This document shows, piece by piece, positions 7,108 to 16,446 of a stretch of 64,000 nt of DNA (position 1 is its first letter; each line of letters opens with the position of its first letter). A program made the position numbers and the translations under genes. This DNA comes from Blautia pseudococcoides (lineage in GTDB: Bacteria; Bacillota; Clostridia; Lachnospirales; Lachnospiraceae): the NCBI RefSeq assembly GCF_001689125.2, contig NZ_CP015405.2, positions 2,013,001 to 2,077,000 of the forward strand, in the 5' to 3' direction. The notes below the pieces were generated by a model. The model had not been told where the DNA came from, searched no databases, and was given only the letters and a program-made list of their open reading frames with translations.

Positions 7108-9705
7108 TTAATTTTGATATGCGCTCATGATTTCCTCTGCAGTAAGCGTTCCATCATATACCTTAACATCATCAAATCTTGCATTTCTCACATCTTCATC
7201 ATTCCAGATAAATCCGCTTCCTACAGATACATTTACAGCCTTCTGTATGCTGGCTGCATTAGAAGCATCAAAGCAGGAGGCGATGTTCTTTTTCTCTTCT
7301 CCAACCAATTGTCCGTTAAGATAAACTTTAATGCCGTCAGGGTTGACTGTATAGACAATGTGTTCCCACTGGTCTCTGACACCGTTGCTGGTAAGAAGCT
7401 CGCCCTGCACATCGCTGTATCCGTTGGCGTTGATACGAGCAATCAGGTTGACACCGATACGGGTCATAGGATAATTGGGAGCAGTGGCGCTGTTGTCTGC
7501 TTCAAACAAAGCACTGTGTTCCCAGGAGTCTGCGGAGATCTTGGCCCACATGCTGACGGAATAGCCCCGTTCTGTAACTGTGGAGAAAGTATCTTCCGGA
7601 AGTCTCAGGAAGTTTACACCTTTGGCGCCCGCTTCATTGGTAATCTCCAAAACATTTCCTCTCTCAGAATCGTCCACCAAAGCGGCGGTTCCCATTAAGG
7701 AAGCATTTCCGCTTTTTGCAGATGCTTCAGTGGGAGAAAGTCCCCCTTCAGAGGCCGGAGTTTCAAAATCAAAGCCGTAAATCAAAGAGGCTCTGGCCCT
7801 TACCGTAATATTATACTCTTTGTTCACAGAGGCTGTGCCAAAGGATACGGTGGCCGTAAGGGTCACAACGGTTTCCTCCTGGGGAGGCTGTACATTGCCG
7901 CTTTCATCCATTACAGAGGAATTGGAGGAAGACCAGGTTACCTCTGCGCCCATAACGGAAGTGGGCAGTGTGATACTTTCTGCTGTTGCAGAGGGGATAT
8001 AGGTATCAAGAGAAGCTGCGGCTGCGTTTACCCGGTTTTCATCAGAGTTGGGCATCATACTTCCCCATACAGAAGTATTGTCATTTCCAAAGGCTGAGAA
8101 AGTCATAACAGACTGGGGAGAACCAGCCTCGTTTGTCTGCTGGAAAAAGACTCCTTTGTATACGATGTCTCCTATATTTAAGGTGAGATAATCATATCCT
8201 AAATCATTCCCCTGAGCGTCGGAAGCACCGGTTTTTGTCCAGTTTCCGGTGTAGTCCCCGGAAACTGTTCCGTCTTCGTTTAAATTTACAAACTGTGTAG
8301 TCAGCATGTTCCCGCTGGAATCCGTTCCGTGGTTGATAAATTCATAGGAACCGATTACCTGAGAATTCTCATAATGGGCAATTTCTTCGCCGGTGTATTC
8401 GTACACTGCAGTTACCGGCCACTGGTCCTGATTGAGGAACTGCTGATGGATGCGCAGTTCGTGCTGCTCTGTCTGAGGGGAAATATTGAAGCGCTGGTGA
8501 TGCACCAGGTAATGAGCCCCGTCATCATCAATCAGAGCAGAGTTATGTCCGGCTGCTTTTTTGCCTAACTGGTCATAAAACTCATAATTGCCCATCAGCT
8601 TAATACCATAGGAGGAATTTCCGGAACCGCTGTTTGCTGCATTGTTTCCTGCTGCGTCCAGATAGGGACCCATGACATTCTCTGAGCGGAAAAGCCGCAT
8701 GTTATAACCTCCGTCTGCGGTAAGGCCGCCGTAGGTTTCGTACAGATAATAATATTCGGTTGCCTCATCATAGAGAATATAAGGAGCTTCTCCGGACTGA
8801 TGATTCCCTCCCGCAATATGGGTTCCGAAATACCGGTCCGTGTAATTTCCCGATACTTCATCTACAGAATCCACACCAGGATAATAGGCTTCTCCTGTGG
8901 CCGGATTTAATTCCAGAATAAATAATCCGCCGGACCAGGAGCCGTAGGTCATATACAGGTGTTCCCCCTGTGCATCAAAAAATACCGTTGGGTCAATAGC
9001 GTTAGGTGCATAGTTGTTGTCCCAGTCTCCGTTGTCAGTAAACCAGTTGTCGCTGACTTCGCTGATTCCGCCGTTTTCCGGGCCTAATTCTACCAGTTCT
9101 TTCAGGTTTAGATAATCGTTATCCCATTTTGTGTTTCTGGTACTGTTTCCATCCGGATTTCCGTTGGTGGTAAAGCCGGAATAAATCAGGGTGTCTATGT
9201 AGTCATAGGGTCCATCCATTTCTTTGGAGACCATGTAGCCGATACAGGAACGTCTCCAGGTGGAGGAGGTACACAGGTAAATCATGTAAGCGCCTTTGCT
9301 GCCGTCTTCCCACTCATACTGAGGGTTATAGACAATGTCCGGAGCCCAGACTGCATAATTTCCACCGCTGCAGTCACCGTCATCATATCCGGCCCATTGG
9401 AAAGGTTCCGCAAAAGTTTCCTGAAGGTTTCCATAGAAAGGCGCTGCGGAGGTATCTCCATAGTCTGTGCTTATCTGTTCCCAGTCGATTAAGTCTTCAG
9501 AACTGGCGGAGGCGATATGGGAGCCTAAGACATAATAAGTGTCATCCACGGGATCCTTGAAAATAGAAGGGTCATGTACAGAGACACGGGAAGCCGGTGG
9601 AGCAGCTGAAACCGTTTCTGGCAAAGAAGCGGGAATGAGTGTTACAGCAAATACTGCTGTGACTATCCCAGAAAAGATTTTTTTCAATTTCTCTCTTTTT
9701 TTCAT
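7108..9705 (-). CDS. Secreted GH43 endo-arabinanase with Ig-like and LamG-like modules
   Basis: An 865-residue exported enzyme that should cut alpha-1,5-arabinan side chains of pectin. Order: signal peptide (residues 1-34, ending VSAAP), GH43 five-blade propeller (about 40-470) with the catalytic acids in HDPSIF, NAIDPTVFFD and SGEAPYILYDE and the metal-site His in AGHNSALIDDDG, a bacterial Ig-like domain (about 555-640, ending EYNITV), then a LamG/concanavalin-like module (GFDFETP, SMWAKISAD) that may bind carbohydrate. No sortase motif or membrane anchor, so it is probably released. Gene stands alone; a 15-codon ORF overlaps its start and carries the good ribosome binding site. Confidence 0.92.
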   Translation of the reverse strand: MKKREKLKKIFSGIVTAVFAVTLIPASLPETVSAAPPASRVSVHDPSIFKDPVDDTYYVLGSHIASASSEDLIDWEQISTDYGDTSAAPFYGNLQETFAEPFQWAGYDDGDCSGGNYAVWAPDIVYNPQYEWEDGSKGAYMIYLCTSSTWRRSCIGYMVSKEMDGPYDYIDTLIYSGFTTNGNPDGNSTRNTKWDNDYLNLKELVELGPENGGISEVSDNWFTDNGDWDNNYAPNAIDPTVFFDAQGEHLYMTYGSWSGGLFILELNPATGEAYYPGVDSVDEVSGNYTDRYFGTHIAGGNHQSGEAPYILYDEATEYYYLYETYGGLTADGGYNMRLFRSENVMGPYLDAAGNNAANSGSGNSSYGIKLMGNYEFYDQLGKKAAGHNSALIDDDGAHYLVHHQRFNISPQTEQHELRIHQQFLNQDQWPVTAVYEYTGEEIAHYENSQVIGSYEFINHGTDSSGNMLTTQFVNLNEDGTVSGDYTGNWTKTGASDAQGNDLGYDYLTLNIGDIVYKGVFFQQTNEAGSPQSVMTFSAFGNDNTSVWGSMMPNSDENRVNAAAASLDTYIPSATAESITLPTSVMGAEVTWSSSNSSVMDESGNVQPPQEETVVTLTATVSFGTASVNKEYNITVRARASLIYGFDFETPASEGGLSPTEASAKSGNASLMGTAALVDDSERGNVLEITNEAGAKGVNFLRLPEDTFSTVTERGYSVSMWAKISADSWEHSALFEADNSATAPNYPMTRIGVNLIARINANGYSDVQGELLTSNGVRDQWEHIVYTVNPDGIKVYLNGQLVGEEKKNIASCFDASNAASIQKAVNVSVGSGFIWNDEDVRNARFDDVKVYDGTLTAEEIMSAYQN

Positions 9706-9749
9706 ACATTTGTCATGCGAATCATTTCGATGAAAGCATCATTTTGCAT
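9702..9749 (-). CDS. Possible leader ORF translationally coupled to the GH43 gene
   Basis: ATG 9747-9749, two bases after a strong AAAGGAGG, opens a 15-codon frame (MQNDAFIEMIRMTNV) whose TGA stop overlaps the GH43 ATG as ATGA. The GH43 start itself has no nearby ribosome binding site. Translation of the big gene may therefore depend on reinitiation. It could also be chance. Confidence 0.4.
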   Translation of the reverse strand: MQNDAFIEMIRMTNV

Positions 9750-10176
9750 GTCCTCCTTTTTTATTTGCTTTCAGGGAAGCACAGCTAGATGATCCCCTGC
9801 AGGATTGTGATCACGGATATTATAAAATTCTAGCATGTGACTTCTATCCTTATTATAAAATCAACTTTGTTTAATTTCAATAATTTTCTTATTGTTTTTC
9901 ACTTCATTTTTGTCTACTTTTGTCATATATTGTCGATAAAGCTATAAAGACAATATGTTTCAGTTTTATTATCTAATGAGTAATGCGTATATAGACTATA
10001 ATGTATCTGTTCTCTCTTTGGGCTTACATTTCTTGTAAAATTCCTCATATCCACATTTCTTCTAAAATTTCGTCGATTGTGTCTTCCATCCGTTCATATT
10101 TTCGTCTTATACCATTTCATTAAGAATTTCAACTTATATAGGAAGTATTTCTATCCAATATTCTACCAAGCAGTAG
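9750..10176. promoter_or_regulatory. AT-rich control region with three 10-bp-phased TGTC repeats
   Basis: A 427-base stretch without a recognisable gene. TGTC occurs at 9911, 9921 and 9931, exactly 10 bp apart, each preceded by T-rich sequence; the last is TGTCGAT, close to an 0A box. A related phased pair lies upstream of the Spo0A_C-like gene at 62205. Confidence 0.4.
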
Positions 10177-10362
10177 TTATTTTTCAAAAATCAAGTCAAT
10201 CTTTCGCAGACATCCATTTGCTCCTACCTCCGTAGGAATAAATCCTACATATCTATATCCATCACTCGCATATCTGCTAATAATTCCTTGATATTCCGAA
10301 ATAGAGGAAAAGACAACCCCTTTAGCCAAATAATCGACATTTACATACTCATATTTTTTCAT
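10177..10362 (-). CDS. DUF4177 domain-containing small protein
   Basis: A 61-residue protein starting MKKYEYVNVDYL, with a middle helix and DGYRYVGFIPTE and ending LIFEK: the layout of DUF4177 (short protein, central G-W/Y-x-hydrophobic block, terminal IFE+K). Function of the family is unknown. GAGGTG precedes the ATG by about 8 bases. It lies 47 bases downstream of the ABC permease of the RiPP cluster and may be transcribed with it. Confidence 0.65.
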   Translation of the reverse strand: MKKYEYVNVDYLAKGVVFSSISEYQGIISRYASDGYRYVGFIPTEVGANGCLRKIDLIFEK

Positions 10363-10409
10363 TATAAATCACCTCATTATTCTTGCTTACTATTACAAAC
10401 GCCTTTAAG

Positions 10410-11063
10410 CTAATTATTATCTTTATTGTAAAAAATCTTGTAGCTTATTCTATACATTACATAGTCCCACAAAAGCGCTATAATGGGAAAACAACACAGC
10501 AATACAAAAATTGATTTTTCTGTCAGTTCAATTCCTAATGCCCCTAAAAGCTGATATATCACCCAACAAAGACCGATTGGCAACAAAAAAGATACTAAAA
10601 GAAGCATTCTTCCCTTTTCTGCTCCAAATTTATATACAAGCGGAATTGATATTCCCCCAAAAATCATAGCTATCACTAATGCAGCCAATGTTAAAAATAA
10701 CAATTCGCATAAGGTTGACAAACTAAAATCTATAATTTTGGTAATTCTCCCTCCTACAGTTCCAATAACCAATCCAGTCAAAGCACCACAGGCAGAGAAA
10801 ATAAATAAAGTTACAAACTTTGCTAATACAATATTTTTTTTAGAAATAGGTAGTATCAACGCATACCTTATCCAATTAGAATTATCATCAAATGAAAATG
10901 TAGTTACAATCATCATGCTACATAAAATCGAACATATAAATATATAGCTACTTACACCAGAAAAAGGAATGATAGCAACTGCAAAAATGATGAGAATAAA
11001 TAACATAGATTTGGTATTATGACCAATATTATACAAATCCTTTAAAATTAGACTTTTCATCAT
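10410..11063 (-). CDS. ABC-2 type membrane permease of the RiPP cluster
   Basis: A 217-residue membrane protein with about six hydrophobic segments and the short cytoplasmic block FDDNSNWIRYALILPISKKN that is typical of ABC-2 permeases in bacitracin- or YtrB-like transporters. It starts directly after the stop of the partner ATPase (11066), so the two are coupled. Placed last in the RiPP operon, it probably serves self-protection by removing the mature peptide from the membrane; this is an inference from position. Confidence 0.85.
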   Translation of the reverse strand: MMKSLILKDLYNIGHNTKSMLFILIIFAVAIIPFSGVSSYIFICSILCSMMIVTTFSFDDNSNWIRYALILPISKKNIVLAKFVTLFIFSACGALTGLVIGTVGGRITKIIDFSLSTLCELLFLTLAALVIAMIFGGISIPLVYKFGAEKGRMLLLVSFLLPIGLCWVIYQLLGALGIELTEKSIFVLLCCFPIIALLWDYVMYRISYKIFYNKDNN

Positions 11064-11065
11064 TT

Positions 11066-11914
11066 TTACTCTCCCTTCACATATAACAAAAGAATATCTT
11101 CTAGTGTAATATCTTTGACTTTTAAGCCGTATTTATCTTTTATTTTATCTCTATCAGCCACCAATACCTTCCAACTAGAAACTCTATTTTGACTAACAAG
11201 GACATCTTCTTTAGCTAATAAATTAAAATCTTTTGTTTCACATTCTATAATCCCGTACTGATTCAATAATTCCTTTTTGGATTTACAGAAAAGCAATTTA
11301 CCCTCATGGATAAAAGTAATATAATCAGCTACTTTTTCTAAATCCGTCGTAATATGTGAAGACATCAATATAGAATTCTCGCCGTTTTGTACAAATTCTA
11401 AAAACACTTCCAAAATATCGTAACGTACAATCGGATCAAGACCACTGGTAGCCTCATCTAAAATTAATAATTTGGGGTTATGAGAAAGTGCTACCGCAAT
11501 ACACAATTTCATTTTTGTTCCTTTTGACAATGTTTTTATTTCTTTATCTGCAGGTATATTAAACCGCTCTAAATAGCCCGTATATGCAGCTGTATCCCAT
11601 TTTGTATAAGCCGCTTTTGCAATATTTCCAACTTTTTTAGGGGTAAGTGTTTCATAAAAATTAATTCCATCAAACACAACTCCTATATCTTCTTTAAGCT
11701 TTTTATTTTCTGTCAATTTCTGTCCCCAAAAAGTTACAGTTCCACTATCGGCCTTTATTAAATTAAGTATAGAATTAATTGTAGTACTTTTACCAGCCCC
11801 ATTTTCACCAACTAATCCCATAATTTTACCTTTAGGTATTTCAAAGGAAATATTTCTCAGCTCAAATCCTGGATAAGATTTTGACAATTGATTTACCACT
11901 AAAGTACTATTCAT
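11066..11914 (-). CDS. ABC transporter ATP-binding protein of the RiPP cluster
   Basis: A 282-residue ATPase with Walker A GENGAGKST, signature LSKGTKMKL (a variant seen in YtrB/BcrA-type proteins), Walker B LLILDEATSGLDP and switch His in MSSHIT. The C-terminal extension of about 70 residues fits this subgroup. It is coupled to the permease at 10410. Together they resemble immunity/export pairs found beside bacteriocin genes rather than the dedicated exporter, which here is the C39 transporter. Confidence 0.9.
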   Translation of the reverse strand: MNSTLVVNQLSKSYPGFELRNISFEIPKGKIMGLVGENGAGKSTTINSILNLIKADSGTVTFWGQKLTENKKLKEDIGVVFDGINFYETLTPKKVGNIAKAAYTKWDTAAYTGYLERFNIPADKEIKTLSKGTKMKLCIAVALSHNPKLLILDEATSGLDPIVRYDILEVFLEFVQNGENSILMSSHITTDLEKVADYITFIHEGKLLFCKSKKELLNQYGIIECETKDFNLLAKEDVLVSQNRVSSWKVLVADRDKIKDKYGLKVKDITLEDILLLYVKGE

Positions 11915-11930
11915 CTGACCAACTCCACAA

Positions 11931-13259
11931 TTATAGATTTCTCATTTTGAACATTCTTTCCGCCATATCATAATATTGTCTTATTTTATTTACTTCAACA
12001 TGTTTAATCCTCATACTAGGACGGTCAACCCTCAATTTTGAATTTTCTGAAACGATCAATTCAGCACCATATTCTCTCAGTTTTTTGCGCAGTTCTGTTC
12101 CTGGATATGGCGTATTAATTGCAAATAATATATTTGCTTCAAACTTATCCTGTAATGACTTTGCTTTCATCAAGGTCTCTTCAATTGTTTCACAAGTATC
12201 TGCATGATGTCCAATCATAACAGATACATTTGTCTTAATTCCACACTGATATGCAATTTCTACTGCATTATATACCTGTTGAAATGTAATATGCTTGTTA
12301 ATTGTTTTCAGAATTTCGTCATTACCACTCTCCATGCCAAATTGTATCATTCTGCATCCGGCAGCTTTCATTTTTAATAACAGCTCTTCCTTTACAATAT
12401 CTGCCCTTGATTCACATCCCCATGAAAATTCCATATTTTTTTCCTGTTGATAGTTTATAATAAGCTCACAAAATTCTTTTGTCCGTTGAGGTTTCAATGT
12501 AAAGGTATCATCGATAATAAAAAAATCCGTCATGGAATATTGTTTGTTTAGTTCAACCACTTCAGTATATATATCTTGGGCGCTTCTCATGATAACTTTG
12601 TTTCCCCAGAATGCATGAGATGAGCAAAATATACACCTTCCAGGGCACCCTCTTGCTGTTGAAATTGTAAATGGGTAACTATATCTTTTTAAATTTAAGA
12701 ATCTTCTATCAGGATAGGGCAGCACATCTAAATTGTTGATTCTCTTAATTTTATTTTTTAGAACGACGTTATTCTTTTTATATACTAACCCAGATATATC
12801 TTCTACTGCAACCTTTTGTTTTTTTATTTTCCAGTTACAAAAATTAAGAAATGCCTCTTCTCCCTCTCCTCTAATAAGATAGTCAAACCCTATATCCAGC
12901 ATCTTGCCATATTCAAAAGTTGCGCAATGCCCCCCTCCTATGATGATAACACCAGGCAATATCTCTTTTATCTTCTTTATAAGCATATTCTGTATTTTCC
13001 AGGATTCAACATAAGTTGCAAAGCCAACGATTTTAGGCGCACTGATTGATAAAGATTCAACGAATTCTTCCATCTCAAACAATTCTACAGCTAAATCAAT
13101 AAAACTCACTTTAAATCCATGCTGCTCCAAATAGGTCGCAATGTACAGTTGCCCTAATGGTGGCATTGAGCTTAAAGTTGATAATTTCTCTCTATATTTT
13201 ATCGTCCTGTCAAGAGGTACATTTATTAATAAAACATCCGAATCTTTTTTAATTTTCAT
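11931..13259 (-). CDS. B12-binding-type radical SAM enzyme, RiPP maturation (copy 2)
   Basis: A 442-residue protein. Residues 1-140 form a cobalamin-binding-like Rossmann domain (LLINVPLDRT, SMPPLGQLYIATYLEQHGF, GGGHCATFE, RGEGEEAF). The radical SAM core follows with RGCPGRCIFCSS (C-x3-C-x2-C) and FGMESGNDEILK. It is a paralogue of the protein at 14546. Members of this class often catalyse C-methylation or ring formation and use SAM, so a role in modifying the Cys-free precursors is likely. The classic DxHxxG cobalamin motif is not evident, so B12 use is unproven. ATG 13259 is preferred to GTG 13265. Confidence 0.85.
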   Translation of the reverse strand: MKIKKDSDVLLINVPLDRTIKYREKLSTLSSMPPLGQLYIATYLEQHGFKVSFIDLAVELFEMEEFVESLSISAPKIVGFATYVESWKIQNMLIKKIKEILPGVIIIGGGHCATFEYGKMLDIGFDYLIRGEGEEAFLNFCNWKIKKQKVAVEDISGLVYKKNNVVLKNKIKRINNLDVLPYPDRRFLNLKRYSYPFTISTARGCPGRCIFCSSHAFWGNKVIMRSAQDIYTEVVELNKQYSMTDFFIIDDTFTLKPQRTKEFCELIINYQQEKNMEFSWGCESRADIVKEELLLKMKAAGCRMIQFGMESGNDEILKTINKHITFQQVYNAVEIAYQCGIKTNVSVMIGHHADTCETIEETLMKAKSLQDKFEANILFAINTPYPGTELRKKLREYGAELIVSENSKLRVDRPSMRIKHVEVNKIRQYYDMAERMFKMRNL

Positions 13260-13275
13260 ATACACTTATCCCTAT

Positions 13276-14529
13276 TTATTCATCAAAGAAAATTTTTTTA
13301 ATATTCTTTTTCTTTATTGCGCAGTCAGTAGCAATTGCATTTATATGAGAACCTTCTAATATATTTTTAGCCCTGCAGCCTCCCAAACAAATACACCATG
13401 CAAAACAATTCCTACACTTGTCTGAAATAATCTGATCCGAATAGTCCTTTTCTCTGCTTTTCAGATATTCGTCAAGGCTGTGATAGTAATACTCAGTTTC
13501 CTGTAACCTATGACAAGGAAATACCCGATTGTTAATATCAATATATAGTTCTTCCAGACCTATTCCACAATGCTTCTTTTTCTGGAGATTGCTAATACTA
13601 TTCTGGCAAAATCCCCTATACATTATGATAGAAAAATAATTACTACGCTTTTTAATTCGGTTATTTTTCCACGAATTTAAAAATGTATTATTTTGATAAA
13701 GCTCCACTAAACAAGCTTCATCGTCTATATCATAATCATCTAAAAAAATCCCAGCCATCCCAAGATCAAAAGCCTGCTGCTGCATATCATTTAATACTTT
13801 TACGTTTTCGCCAGTTATTTTCAATCCCAGATAACATGTAATGGAATTGGATATACAATCTTTTATACACTCGAGAAAGTTTCTATAATAACCCGGATAT
13901 GTTAATTTATCATTTTGAAATTCATCACTATGGACTAATGGAATTATAAATTTAATTTTCTTATTATTGCAACACAATCGGAGCAAATCTAGGGATAGCT
14001 TATTTGGCTTAATTCTAGTATATACCAAAAAACGGTTGTATTCCATCGTAACAGAAAGAATATCGTATATTTTTTTACTGTCTAACTCTTCACAGTTTAG
14101 AAACAACATAATCTCTTTTTCTTGAGAAGCAGCAGCTACTTTATCAAGAATTTTTCTTGTATCTTTTATACTTCTTTCCAAACGCCCCTTAGCCACTTCA
14201 AGGTATAGTCGGTTAATTCCACGAATACATCTATCTGTATTTCTTTTATATTCACGTTTTAGAACAACCATTTTATTTAGAATTAAGTGTTCAATAAAGT
14301 CATTGACGTATGTTTCGACCACATTTTCTGGCAAATCATATTCTTCTGAAATTTCACAAATAATTTCACTTATTGATTTATTACCATCCAATTTATCTAA
14401 AATGGATTTACCAGATTCGTTTGCCCATATTACTTGGCAGTCTGTATTATTGTATAATAAAATTCTGTCTTTTAATTGCATCGTGTTAAAATGATTCTTG
14501 TCAAAAATATAAAACTCATTATTATCCAT
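13276..14529 (-). CDS. PqqD-SPASM protein lacking the radical SAM motif
   Basis: A 417-residue protein. The N-terminus (about 20-95) is a PqqD-like precursor-recognition domain (SISEIICEISEEYDL). The C-terminus is SPASM-like: CGIGLEELYIDINNRVFPC, then CRNCFAWCICLGGC and a last DC. Between them lies a barrel-sized region without any C-x3-C-x2-C; the place where it should be reads LYLEVAKGRLERSIKD. It therefore looks like a radical SAM/SPASM maturase that lost catalysis and kept substrate binding and auxiliary cluster sites. It lies between the two B12-type enzymes with short spacers, so it may present the precursor to them. Confidence 0.8.
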   Translation of the reverse strand: MDNNEFYIFDKNHFNTMQLKDRILLYNNTDCQVIWANESGKSILDKLDGNKSISEIICEISEEYDLPENVVETYVNDFIEHLILNKMVVLKREYKRNTDRCIRGINRLYLEVAKGRLERSIKDTRKILDKVAAASQEKEIMLFLNCEELDSKKIYDILSVTMEYNRFLVYTRIKPNKLSLDLLRLCCNNKKIKFIIPLVHSDEFQNDKLTYPGYYRNFLECIKDCISNSITCYLGLKITGENVKVLNDMQQQAFDLGMAGIFLDDYDIDDEACLVELYQNNTFLNSWKNNRIKKRSNYFSIIMYRGFCQNSISNLQKKKHCGIGLEELYIDINNRVFPCHRLQETEYYYHSLDEYLKSREKDYSDQIISDKCRNCFAWCICLGGCRAKNILEGSHINAIATDCAIKKKNIKKIFFDE

Positions 14530-14545
14530 CAATATTTCACCCCCG

Positions 14546-15841
14546 TTACTGTACTAATTTCTGCCCTTCACCTAAGTAATATCTTAACTGATTAATTGAC
14601 AAATGACTTGTATTTATAATTGGTGAGTTCAAAAGATATTTTTCCCATTGGTCTGTTTTGATTTCAATTCCCAGTTCTTTTCTTTTTTCAAATTGTTCTG
14701 TTCCTGGGAAAGGTGTATTCACACTGCATACTACACGTGCCCCATAATCATCACTTAAATGTTTTGCAAACGCAATAGTTTTCTTAACCGTTTCCTCTGT
14801 ATCAAAAGCGTGGCCTACAATATATGACACCTGAATATGCATATTATACTTTGCAGCACAAATAACAGCATTTTCTATCTGCTCTATTGTCACATGTTTT
14901 TTTATCTTTCTTAAAATTTCATTATCAGCGCTCTCCATACCAAACTGAATCTTATGACAGCCCGATTCATAAAGAATTTTAATAAATTCCTCATTTATAA
15001 CATCTGCTCTTGATTCGCAACCCCATACAAAAGAAATACCAGATTCTCTTAACATCTTGCAAAATTCTAGGCAACGCTTTCTTGATGCCGTAAATGTGTC
15101 ATCTGTAATGTAAAAGATATTTGAACCATATCTATTATAAATATCTATTACTTCATCATACACACTTTTTGCGGAACGCATAATTACACCTTTACCCCAA
15201 AAAGATTTTGAAGAACAAAAGATACATTGACCAGGGCATCCTCTGGATGTCGAAATAGTATATGGCAAAACATATTTCTCCCTCTTAATAAGTGCTCTAT
15301 TTGGGAACGGTAATAAATCCAAGTCTTTTATTCTGTCAACATTTTGGTTAGCAACTACCTTTCCTTCTGAACCTTTATAGCATAATCCCTTTATATTTTC
15401 TTTTTCCTCTGTTCCTCGTATTACATAATCACATAACTGGCAAAATGCGTATTCCCCCTCACCTCGCAAAACAAAATCCGTCATGCTTTCTCTTAAAATC
15501 TGCTCGTTGCAGAAGGTGGCAAAAGCACCTCCAGCAGCAATCACTATGTTGGGATGTTTTTCTTTTATCCTTCTACATAATACTTTTTGTACCTTCCATG
15601 CTTCGTTATATGTACTCATCCCAATAATCGAAGGATTATATTCCTCAATGATTTTAAAAAATTCCTCTTCGTTTAAACATTCGACCGCCAAATCAATCAA
15701 CTTTACTGTATAATTATTCTTCTCTAAATATGTTCCAATATACATAATACCTAATGGCGGCATTGAATTACCTTCTGCTAATTTCTTTTTATACCATGTT
15801 CCCGTAGGAAGATTTAATAACAAAACATCTACCTTACTCAT
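14546..15841 (-). CDS. B12-binding-type radical SAM enzyme, RiPP maturation (copy 1)
   Basis: A 431-residue paralogue of the 11931 protein, with the same layout: Rossmann-type domain (SMPPLGIMYIGTYLEKN, GGAFATF, RGEGEYAF), radical SAM core SRGCPGQCIFCSS, then FGMESADNEILRKI and the C-terminal VNTPFPGTE block. Ribosome binding site GGAGGG lies directly upstream of ATG 15841, 12 bases after the PqqD-like gene. Two divergent copies in one operon suggest two distinct modification steps or sites. No DxHxxG motif is evident, so cofactor use is inferred from the fold only. Confidence 0.87.
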   Translation of the reverse strand: MSKVDVLLLNLPTGTWYKKKLAEGNSMPPLGIMYIGTYLEKNNYTVKLIDLAVECLNEEEFFKIIEEYNPSIIGMSTYNEAWKVQKVLCRRIKEKHPNIVIAAGGAFATFCNEQILRESMTDFVLRGEGEYAFCQLCDYVIRGTEEKENIKGLCYKGSEGKVVANQNVDRIKDLDLLPFPNRALIKREKYVLPYTISTSRGCPGQCIFCSSKSFWGKGVIMRSAKSVYDEVIDIYNRYGSNIFYITDDTFTASRKRCLEFCKMLRESGISFVWGCESRADVINEEFIKILYESGCHKIQFGMESADNEILRKIKKHVTIEQIENAVICAAKYNMHIQVSYIVGHAFDTEETVKKTIAFAKHLSDDYGARVVCSVNTPFPGTEQFEKRKELGIEIKTDQWEKYLLNSPIINTSHLSINQLRYYLGEGQKLVQ

Positions 15842-15853
15842 TTTCCCTCCATA

Positions 15854-16129
15854 TCAGCCAAACAATGTATTAAATTCATCTGACTCATTTTTTATACCTA
15901 CCATACCCTGTTCTTCTAATTCACTCAGTATATGAACTAAACGATCCTTTGGTACGATGTCAGCCACCTTCTGGATTAATTCCTCTATACATATTTCATC
16001 GTCAATGGCTAACCAAATCTTTGAATAGGTTTTATTTAATATGACAGTTTTTCCTCGTATGGTTATCACCTGAATTAGTCCATCTTCTCTCTCATACCAA
16101 CTAGCACATTCAATCGTTATAATCTTCAT
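15854..16129 (-). CDS. PqqD-like RiPP recognition element protein
   Basis: A 91-residue protein with the strand-strand-three-helix pattern of PqqD (VILNKTYSKIWLAID, then helical IEELIQKVADIV and ILSELEEQGMVGIK). Such stand-alone proteins bind the leader peptide and hand it to the modifying enzymes. It sits between the second precursor gene and the first radical SAM gene, as expected for a recognition partner. No catalytic residues. Confidence 0.75.
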   Translation of the reverse strand: MKIITIECASWYEREDGLIQVITIRGKTVILNKTYSKIWLAIDDEICIEELIQKVADIVPKDRLVHILSELEEQGMVGIKNESDEFNTLFG

Positions 16130-16211
16130 CTATCTATCACCTCAATAGTTATCTCATATATATTAATATAGGCAGCAATATACTAACAATTATTAAATCA
16201 CTTCAAAACTA

Positions 16212-16400
16212 TTATCCTGGAATCCCTGGTCCGGGAATCATAACAGTTACAATCGCTCCAGTTACACCACTGGCAACACTTCCTACTACAGTTTCCGCAT
16301 ATGAACCTCCTGTAATTTGTGTATCATTAATCTCCTCTGCACCAATCTTTTTTGCTTCTGGCGTCTCAAAAATTCCTTTTGTTTCTTCTGTCTTTAACAT
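16212..16400 (-). CDS. RiPP precursor peptide B (double-glycine leader)
   Basis: A 62-residue precursor. The leader (1-32) contains KGIFETPEAKK and ends ITGG, the cut site for C39 peptidases. The 30-residue core starts SYAE, is rich in Gly, Val and Ala with GxxxG-like spacing, and ends VMIPGPGIPG. It has no Cys, so sulfur bridges are excluded. The core matches precursor A at 27 of 30 positions. AGGGAGGAACG lies upstream of the ATG. It lies between precursor A and the PqqD-like gene. Confidence 0.85.
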   Translation of the reverse strand: MLKTEETKGIFETPEAKKIGAEEINDTQITGGSYAETVVGSVASGVTGAIVTVMIPGPGIPG

Positions 16401-16446
16401 AATCGTTCCTCCCTATTATCTAAATTTTCTAATTCTAAAATCTTAA

